The position numbers were made by a program, and so were the translations under genes. Positions 37,265 through 42,334 of a stretch of 42,334 nucleotides of DNA are shown here, one piece after another; positions within the stretch are counted from its first letter, which is position 1, and every line of letters starts with the position of its first letter. The stretch is from a virus. The notes below the pieces were generated by a model, which saw only the letters and a list, made by a program, of their open reading frames with translations, searched no databases and had not been told where the DNA came from. The stretch spans positions 1 through 42,334 of IMG/VR virus record IMGVR_UViG_3300045950_000008. One strand, 5' to 3'.

Positions 37265-37446
37265 AACGGTAGGGAAGGGACTCCATACCTGTTCCTTCCC
37301 AACTCTCTCAAAGTGGTTCCACCGAGATACCATCTCCCAAAAGGGATGGGGGAAGGAACGGGCCTTTGGGCTATCTTTAGACTCTCCCATAACTCTCTCC
37401 GAACACCCCACTATAGTACAATGGAAATAAGCTTTAGGAGAAGAAC

Positions 37447-38127
37447 ATGAGAGCTTGGCTGCTTGGACTATTACTTCTGGCTGGGTGTTCCCTGTCGGGG
37501 GAATCTTACCACCCTTATGGGTCAGCCGACCAACATGATCCCGGGGGGAGTTTTATTGGACGGACACGGTCGGCTCTCTTGAGAGCCTATGGGGATGGAT
37601 TCAGTTGGGCGGGTACTGCCTTCCCTATCCGACAGGATATCGAGGGTACTCTCTATGCCACAGCTAAGCATTGTGTAGAAGACTCTTTGAATCGACCCTT
37701 CCAATTGATCCTAACCCAACATACGGGAGAAGGGTATCAATCTTTCCCAGCTACTGTTTACAAGAAACATACCACCAGAGATATAGCCATTCTGTTCGCC
37801 CCGGTACACACAGGGGATATTCTTTCAGTAGCCGGGTCTCCTCCTGAGTTCCCCCGGAGAGTAAAGTACGCAGGGTTTGTAATCAACCGAACGGAGATAC
37901 GGGTCTGTGAGGGAGAAGCTAAAGGGTTGGAGACTTATGACAATAAATTTGTCAAAGGACGAATTAGGGTTGTTGGATTCGTAGAACGAGGACTCTCCGG
38001 GTCTGCCGTCTGTGATGAGGGAACGGGACTCGTCCTTGGAATTCTTGTACGAGCCTATCTTGAGGGAAAGACGGGTTATACCTTTTGGGCAGAACCAGCT
38101 TGGGAATTGGTGGAGATGCTCCGATGA
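37447..38127 (+). CDS. Exported trypsin-like serine protease lipoprotein, 226 aa
   Basis: Signal peptide MRAWLLGLLLLAGCS with lipobox LAGC (Cys14) predicts export and lipid anchoring. The mature part has the chymotrypsin/HtrA-fold triad: His75 in TAKHC, Asp112 in TTRDIAIL, Ser184 in RGLSGSAV. Spacing (37 and 72 residues) is normal for the fold; the usual GxSGGP is GLSGSA. No PDZ domain follows. It is the first gene of the late arm with a possible TACAAT -10 at 37417-37422, and overlaps the next gene by ATGA. Being extracytoplasmic, it is not a capsid protease; a role in lysis, exclusion or cleavage of a host envelope protein is inferred. Confidence 0.8.
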   Translation: MRAWLLGLLLLAGCSLSGESYHPYGSADQHDPGGSFIGRTRSALLRAYGDGFSWAGTAFPIRQDIEGTLYATAKHCVEDSLNRPFQLILTQHTGEGYQSFPATVYKKHTTRDIAILFAPVHTGDILSVAGSPPEFPRRVKYAGFVINRTEIRVCEGEAKGLETYDNKFVKGRIRVVGFVERGLSGSAVCDEGTGLVLGILVRAYLEGKTGYTFWAEPAWELVEMLR

Positions 38128-38279
38128 GAAACTGGGTCCACCGGGTATTGGAGTATACCATCGTTTGGTTGGCCCTCTTCGTCTGTGCAGGAATCTCCCT
38201 AACTTTCTTCCTAGGAATAGCGTATTGGATATCCCAACTCTACGCTGCTTCCAAGACTTGGGGGGGTATTCACCCATGA
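38124..38279 (+). CDS. Small membrane protein, 51 aa
   Basis: ATGA overlap with the protease and with the next gene. One hydrophobic region (about 12-38, IVWLALFVCAGISLTFFLGI) and a short polar C-terminus. Single-TM or hairpin membrane protein; holin-like by size, but not shown. Confidence 0.6.
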   Translation: MRNWVHRVLEYTIVWLALFVCAGISLTFFLGIAYWISQLYAASKTWGGIHP

Positions 38280-38605
38280 CCTGTGTTAGTTGCATCAAAC
38301 CAGCCAAGCTGATCTGTGGCCACTGTAACCGCCCTATGGATGAAAACTGTGCAGATTTTCATTGCCTGCAACGGGGAACTTGGGTCAAGGGACAGACTTG
38401 CTTCTTTTGTAATAGGAAAGTGGTTATTGGGTTCTGGCCTCTAGAGGGGATTGAAAAGACCTATACTATGACCCCATTGTGTTCCTTTTGTGCCCCACCT
38501 GATCCTCGGTTGGATTCAGGGGAGTATGCAAAAGTAGTCTCCGACTATAATGAGAAGGATTGCAATTCAGTCGCCAACCCTTTTATTTACCGGGGGAAAG
38601 AGTAA
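38276..38605 (+). CDS. Cys-rich zinc-finger protein, 109 aa
   Basis: CVSCIKPAKLICGHCNRPMD followed by CADFHC, CFFCN and CSFC gives at least ten cysteines, consistent with two zinc sites of treble-clef or AN1/B-box-like appearance. I chose ATG 38276, coupled by ATGA to the membrane gene; the frame is open upstream over the protease gene but that is a shadow. Unknown function. Confidence 0.6.
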   Translation: MTCVSCIKPAKLICGHCNRPMDENCADFHCLQRGTWVKGQTCFFCNRKVVIGFWPLEGIEKTYTMTPLCSFCAPPDPRLDSGEYAKVVSDYNEKDCNSVANPFIYRGKE

Positions 38606-38826
38606 TGGAGTGGATGTTGGGCATGCTCTTGGGGTTTGTCTTGGCTACCATAGGAGCCATCCTTGGAGTGTGGGTCTACCGTAAGGGAGAGACTAGTTCC
38701 CCCCTATCCATCCAAGCCTTCAAGGGAGCAGGGGTTTATGTTCCTCCTGATGCAAGACCAAGCCAACCTGAAACTCTCCCCGGTGTTGGTTACCTAGAAG
38801 AAAGAGTCCATGATAACCAATCCTGA
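38605..38826 (+). CDS. Single-TM membrane protein, 73 aa
   Basis: ATG 38605 overlaps the previous stop (TAATG). Residues about 3-27 (WMLGMLLGFVLATIGAILGV) form one TM, followed by a basic stretch (YRKGE) and a Pro-rich cytoplasmic or periplasmic tail. It overlaps the TerS gene by 17 bp. A lysis or anchoring role is possible. Confidence 0.6.
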   Translation: MEWMLGMLLGFVLATIGAILGVWVYRKGETSSPLSIQAFKGAGVYVPPDARPSQPETLPGVGYLEERVHDNQS

Positions 38827-39358
38827 ATCCCCCGGTTATAAGAAAGCAGTTCAAAGGAAAGTACGAGAGGCGGTAAAACAATCCCATGAGGAACAAGAGA
38901 AAGAGCAAGCCAAGGAAGATGCTGTCCTGTCCTTCCTGCGGGAAGAAGTGTCCCTTACTCAACGATACCCTGAAGACAGTGAACAGGCCCAAGCCCTCAA
39001 ACAAATCGTGGAAGGAAAACCAATCAGGGGGTTTGAGAAAGCATTCACCCCGGAGTTCTACCTTAGGCAGTTCCTCTTCATGGGACTCTCCGCCCAGAAT
39101 GAAGGAGTTAGACTCAACGCTTTGGAAGCGGCTGCCAAACTCCAAGGATACATGGGTACGGGTGTTGTCCGGCCTACGCAAGTCAGAGCTAACTTCATCA
39201 ACATCGAGATGGATAAAGCGGATTATCGGGTGAAGAGTGAACATAAAGAAGAATCAGATCCTTCAACCGGGGATAGATCCGTTGGTCCAGACTATGGACG
39301 TGATGTATCGTCCAACCCCGAAGCAACTCCTGTTCCACCAGCAGGCGAGCAAACATAG
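38810..39358 (+). CDS. Terminase small subunit-like protein, 182 aa
   Basis: Helical, charged protein (about 1-60 coiled-coil-like) with the segment FYLRQFLFMGLSAQNEGVRL and NALEAAAKLQGYMG (about 83-115), resembling the part of small terminases that oligomerise. The C-terminal 45 residues are acidic and disordered. It lies directly upstream of TerL and overlaps it. It should recognise viral DNA and regulate TerL; no clear HTH is visible. Confidence 0.65.
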   Translation: MITNPESPGYKKAVQRKVREAVKQSHEEQEKEQAKEDAVLSFLREEVSLTQRYPEDSEQAQALKQIVEGKPIRGFEKAFTPEFYLRQFLFMGLSAQNEGVRLNALEAAAKLQGYMGTGVVRPTQVRANFINIEMDKADYRVKSEHKEESDPSTGDRSVGPDYGRDVSSNPEATPVPPAGEQT

Positions 39359-40586
39359 GTTCACTCTCATCTCCGCGGGTCGCCGTTTCGGAAAATCTTT
39401 CGCGGGAGCGTATCAAGCTCTTCAGTTCATCTATCAAGAGAAGCTGCTTCCTCCCAAAGGTTGGGTAGTTGTTCCTGTCTATAAGGAAGGGGGAGCTTGG
39501 GATTGGTTCCGTATGGCCGCTTCCCCCTTTATTCGGAATGAAATCCGAGCAGAGAAAGCTCTCTTGCTTGCTCCCCCTGAGGGGATGCCTGTACCCTACT
39601 ATCGAGTAGAACTACGCTCAGCAGATGATCCTAACCACATGCGGGGGACGAATGTGGGTTGGGTTTGGATTGATGAGTCCAGAGATATCTCCAAAGATGC
39701 TTACACCATTCTTATGGGTAACTTGATTGATACTCGTGGGAAAATGATTATGACTACCACTCCGATGGGAAAGAAACACTGGTTGTTCTCTGAGTTCATG
39801 TCCAAGGTGGGGGTTGACCCCCAGTATGCGGCTCTTACAGGGGTGACTACTTATGACAACAATAACCTTTCCCCGGAAGAGGTAAAAGCATTTGAAGAGT
39901 CTGTTGGACCCGAATTGGCTAGGCAGGAAGTCTATGGGGAATTCATTGATCTGGGGGATCTGGTCCTCCCTATGTTTGATCGAGGGATGCACACCGTCAA
40001 ATGGGATGGTTCCCTCGCCGGGGGAAAGTTGTTCTGTGGGATTGACTTTGGATATTCCCATGACTTTGTGTGTGTCTGGATCTTGGAGAAGGAAGACTAC
40101 TACCATGTGATTGCAGAGTATGTAGCTAAGTACAAGACAGCAGACATTCACGCAATGAGGTTGAAATCCCACCCTCTCTCCCCATACGTTACTGCGTACT
40201 ATTGTGACCCGAACATGCTACAACCCCGGATGGAACTACAACGAGAGGGAGTTCCCCTAGTCCCTGCTCCTATGAGTTACTCCAACAAAGGAGAAGAACT
40301 GATGAGCGGAGTAAGACTCATCTCCCGGCTCTTGTCGGAGACGGGCAGGGATGGAAGATTCAAACTACGGATAGACCCATGCTGTGAGGTCTTGATCCGG
40401 TCGATGGGAGGGTGGAGAAACAAGACCAGTAAGGATGAACCCTCGGATAAGGGGAGAGACGCTTGTGATGCTCTACGATATGCCCTACGGGCCAATAGCC
40501 CCGAACGGTTGATGACCGGAGTTACAGGGGTGGATAACAGGTATAATGTTAGTGAGTCTCCCGAGTGGGAGCAATTTTGGGTGTAG
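39237..40586 (+). CDS. terL: Terminase large subunit, 449 aa
   Basis: Packaging motor ATPase and nuclease. Walker A SAGRRFGKSFAG (46-57), Walker B VGWVWIDES (about 138-146), coupling motif TTTPMG (about 176-181). The RNase H-like nuclease starts at CGIDFGYSHDF (about 267-277) and continues with a further acidic motif near 415-425 (DACDALRYAL). GTG 39237 is the longest start; ATG 39294 or 39303 is possible and would shorten the overlap with TerS from 122 to about 60 bp. None has a strong ribosome binding site. Confidence 0.93.
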   Translation: MNIKKNQILQPGIDPLVQTMDVMYRPTPKQLLFHQQASKHRFTLISAGRRFGKSFAGAYQALQFIYQEKLLPPKGWVVVPVYKEGGAWDWFRMAASPFIRNEIRAEKALLLAPPEGMPVPYYRVELRSADDPNHMRGTNVGWVWIDESRDISKDAYTILMGNLIDTRGKMIMTTTPMGKKHWLFSEFMSKVGVDPQYAALTGVTTYDNNNLSPEEVKAFEESVGPELARQEVYGEFIDLGDLVLPMFDRGMHTVKWDGSLAGGKLFCGIDFGYSHDFVCVWILEKEDYYHVIAEYVAKYKTADIHAMRLKSHPLSPYVTAYYCDPNMLQPRMELQREGVPLVPAPMSYSNKGEELMSGVRLISRLLSETGRDGRFKLRIDPCCEVLIRSMGGWRNKTSKDEPSDKGRDACDALRYALRANSPERLMTGVTGVDNRYNVSESPEWEQFWV

Positions 40587-40587
40587 A

Positions 40588-40914
40588 ATGCTGTACGACA
40601 AGGTGTGTTATTCCTGCCAGAAGACGGTCAACCGGGCTATGTTCCTTGCAGAGAATAAGGAAGTCTGCCCGGATTGTTACCAGAAATACTGTAACACCTC
40701 TCAAATTGCCATCCGGGTTATCGAACTAGAACAGGCCGTTGAAAGGTTGGAAACTAGGGTACGGGAACTGGAGAATCCCCGAGAGGCGGTCTTTACCCTT
40801 ACTCCGTCTGACCCAAGTCTTTATACTTCCTCCAACACTCCTACCTTTACTCCGAGGGATCTATGCCAATCTACCCCTATCGATGCTCCGTGTGCGGAAG
40901 ACGAGAATCTCTGA
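40588..40914 (+). CDS. Zinc-finger plus coiled-coil protein, 108 aa
   Basis: Starts two bases after TerL. CYSC (about 7-10) and CPDC (about 27-30) form a zinc site, followed by a leucine-zipper-like helix (VIELEQAVERLETRVRELE, about 45-63) and a Ser/Thr/Pro-rich tail. A dimeric adaptor between terminase and portal is conceivable. The 3' end overlaps the next gene by 52 bp in another frame. Confidence 0.65.
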   Translation: MLYDKVCYSCQKTVNRAMFLAENKEVCPDCYQKYCNTSQIAIRVIELEQAVERLETRVRELENPREAVFTLTPSDPSLYTSSNTPTFTPRDLCQSTPIDAPCAEDENL

Positions 40915-41153
40915 TCTCAGCGGGAGTGGTGGATAAGCCGGAGGGACTAGCTCCAGCCTGTCATGACTCCCCAATGGGGTTTGACTATGGCAGTCTCTGG
41001 TCCGGTATCAAAGGACCAACCTCACCCTCCTTGAGTGAGAAAGAACGGAAAGAGTGGGAGTTTACCCTCGGGAAAGAGGTCCACACTACAGCAGATGTTC
41101 GCAAGGTCATGAAGCAGGATAACCTAGTTGATAAAGGGAACGGATGGAGTTAG
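40863..41153 (+). CDS. Zinc-ribbon protein, 96 aa
   Basis: MPIYPYRCSVCGRRES is the opening of a FmdB-like zinc ribbon; a second pair is incomplete (single Cys in LAPACHDS). The C-terminal half is a charged helix. It ends 10 bp inside the portal gene. Unknown role. Confidence 0.6.
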   Translation: MPIYPYRCSVCGRRESLISAGVVDKPEGLAPACHDSPMGFDYGSLWSGIKGPTSPSLSEKERKEWEFTLGKEVHTTADVRKVMKQDNLVDKGNGWS

Positions 41154-42334
41154 ATGTTCGAGAGATCCTTACCCAGATTGATGATGGTATCCGATACCGG
41201 GCCAAGTACCGGGAGAATGCGGGGGTCTATTGGAAGCTTTACTACTCCAAGCATTGGCCTTTGGACACTCCAAAGGAAGCATCCAAGCCTGTATTGAATT
41301 ACTGTAAAGCAGCAGCAGAAACACGGCTTGCTCATCTAACTGCTTCTCGCCCACGTCTGGTTTGTCTCCCCCGGACTCCTGATGATGCAGATTTGGCTAG
41401 GGTACGGACTGCAGTATTTGATTACTGGAATGAGACCATCCCCCTCTCTTCCCGATGGTCTCAAGCACAGAAGGAAGCGATTGTAACCGGGACAGGAATT
41501 CTCTTCATAGGAGGGGTCTATGACCGACTCCCTGAGATCAAGGTTATTGAACCACACCGGTTTGTGGTTCAACCGGGAGCATCCAACTTGGAGGATGCGG
41601 ATTGGGTGGCCCAAATTGATGTCATGACCCGTAATGCAGCCAAAAGATATTTCGCCAAAGTCAAGGATACGCAGGCGCAGGAAGCTATCGATCAAGCCCC
41701 CACCCTTCCGGCGCAAGATGCCTACACCTTCGCGGATGCGTTCATTACCTCGAATCCCACCATCACCAGCTTCATGATTACCAAAGCGGATCTGTCGGGT
41801 TCGTTCCTTCATGAGCCGGTGGGAAGTATTGGTCAGACTCACACACAGGAGGAGATTCTTGTAGTTCATTACTGGCATCGGGACGGGGAAGATCTATGGC
41901 TTCACAGGATTGTGGGAGAAAAGGTAGTTTCCTCCGAGAAGAACCCCTTTGGGGCTACTCTCTCTGCCAAGGAACTACCCTATGTTCTCTTTCACCTTTA
42001 CCCGGATACCAAGACGGTATGGCCTAATGGCCTGTTGGCAGATATCTCCTCCATGCAGAGTTACATCAACCTTAGGGAACAAGCACTCTTGGATATCCTT
42101 AGACTTACCGGGAATCCTATCTTCTTGATTCCTACAGATTCCGGGATCAAGGAGAGGAATGTTACGGCCAGACCGGGTATGTGTTTGAGGTATATCTATC
42201 CCTTCCGGCCGGAGTGGCTTACTCCTAACTTGAATACGGTAGCTTCCCTCTTCTCCACACAACAGGGGGATATCGCAAGGATCAATGACATTACCGGACA
42301 GGTGGATGTACTGAGAGGTGTCCTCCCTCCCGGT
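41144..42334 (+). CDS. Portal protein, N-terminal part (continues at base 2)
   Basis: ATG 41144 lies inside the previous gene's end. These 397 codons start with the helical MELDVREILTQIDDGIRYR, a KLYYSKHW-type segment, then PVLNYCKAAAETRLAHLTASRP (in two parts), close to the N-terminal pattern of the podovirus-type portals, and a long wing region. The reading frame reaches the last base and continues in frame at position 140. Complete length 557 aa. Position after TerL and before scaffold supports the call. Confidence 0.85.
   Translation, partial: MELDVREILTQIDDGIRYRAKYRENAGVYWKLYYSKHWPLDTPKEASKPVLNYCKAAAETRLAHLTASRPRLVCLPRTPDDADLARVRTAVFDYWNETIPLSSRWSQAQKEAIVTGTGILFIGGVYDRLPEIKVIEPHRFVVQPGASNLEDADWVAQIDVMTRNAAKRYFAKVKDTQAQEAIDQAPTLPAQDAYTFADAFITSNPTITSFMITKADLSGSFLHEPVGSIGQTHTQEEILVVHYWHRDGEDLWLHRIVGEKVVSSEKNPFGATLSAKELPYVLFHLYPDTKTVWPNGLLADISSMQSYINLREQALLDILRLTGNPIFLIPTDSGIKERNVTARPGMCLRYIYPFRPEWLTPNLNTVASLFSTQQGDIARINDITGQVDVLRGVLPPG
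42196..42334. repeat. Direct terminal repeat, right copy
   Basis: Repeats bases 1-139 except for T at 42321 against C at 126. The change is Ala to Val in the portal (GALPPG against GVLPPG), so it is either a real variant in the population or a sequencing error. Confidence 0.9.

Larger units (their letters stand above)
36616..37446. other. Main divergent control region and candidate replication origin
   Basis: About 830 bp without a convincing gene. The left part carries the leader of the early arm with terminators and promoter. Bases 36835-37020 are AT-rich with direct and inverted repeats, a rightward promoter and an operator. The right part (37030-37230) is strongly C-rich on the plus strand with repeated GTCCCC. 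AT-rich DNA next to spaced repeats is the usual look of an origin, but no DnaA box is seen. Confidence 0.6.

Noticed and set aside
41336-41878. Minus-strand open frame (180 codons) opposite the portal
   Set aside because: Shadow of the portal; no ribosome site and not in any operon.
1-42334. Temperate phage or prophage
   Set aside because: No integrase, excisionase, attachment core or CI-like repressor was found, although an unknown small regulator cannot be excluded.

Overview
The window is an essentially complete genome of a tailed, double-stranded DNA bacteriophage. Bases 1-139 and 42196-42334 are the same sequence with one mismatch (C126 against T42321). The contig therefore closes on itself as a circle of about 42,195 bp (circularly permuted or terminally redundant), and the cut falls inside the portal gene. 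No integrase, excisionase or CI-like repressor is seen, so a virulent lifestyle is the simplest reading. There is no tape-measure or tail-tube gene. Instead an adaptor, a propeller-like tail protein and three large internal-virion-type proteins follow the capsid genes, which suggests a podovirus-like particle. Sigma70-type promoters, Shine-Dalgarno sites and two lipobox signal peptides show that the host is a bacterium; the taxon cannot be fixed from sequence alone. Base composition looks close to 50% GC, with at least two patches of different composition.

Layout. Two divergent arms start from a non-coding, partly AT-rich control region at 36616-37446. The rightward (late) arm runs 37447 -> 42334/1 -> 18502. 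It holds an exported trypsin-like lipoprotein, small membrane and zinc-finger proteins, TerS, TerL, portal, scaffold, major capsid protein, a decoration-like protein, adaptor, tail protein, internal virion proteins (120, 269, 525 and 1492 aa), a modular tail fibre, accessory tail proteins and a cluster of small membrane/lipoproteins that may serve lysis. The leftward (early) arm runs 36615 -> 18459. It begins with an amidoligase plus class II glutamine amidotransferase pair, continues through about 17 small, mostly Cys-rich genes joined by ATGA/GTGA overlaps and a Cas4/RecB-like nuclease, and then holds the replication block: DUF932 protein, SSB, a tRNA, a PD-(D/E)xK nuclease, a UDG-PolA fusion polymerase, DnaB-like helicase, primase, a metallophosphoesterase and an Rnl5-type RNA ligase. 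The two arms converge and overlap at 18459-18502.

The most unusual material is non-coding. (1) Two copies of a unit made of a 33-bp conserved promoter core, a 10-bp hairpin beginning at the predicted +1, a short linker and a second hairpin lie in the two other large intergenic gaps (937-1037 minus, 29155-29255 plus). Each is antisense to the arm it sits in. The hairpins differ in sequence but keep their pairing, so they look like a family of small phage RNAs. (2) An inverted repeat ACCCAT-N(3-5)-ATGGGT occurs in all three large intergenic regions and overlaps promoter boxes, which points to a genome-wide operator for an unidentified regulator. (3) A 79-nt element closed by a perfect 12-bp stem lies between SSB and tRNA-Pro. 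(4) The early leader carries a strong promoter followed by two terminator-like hairpins before the first gene, an arrangement expected for attenuation or antitermination.
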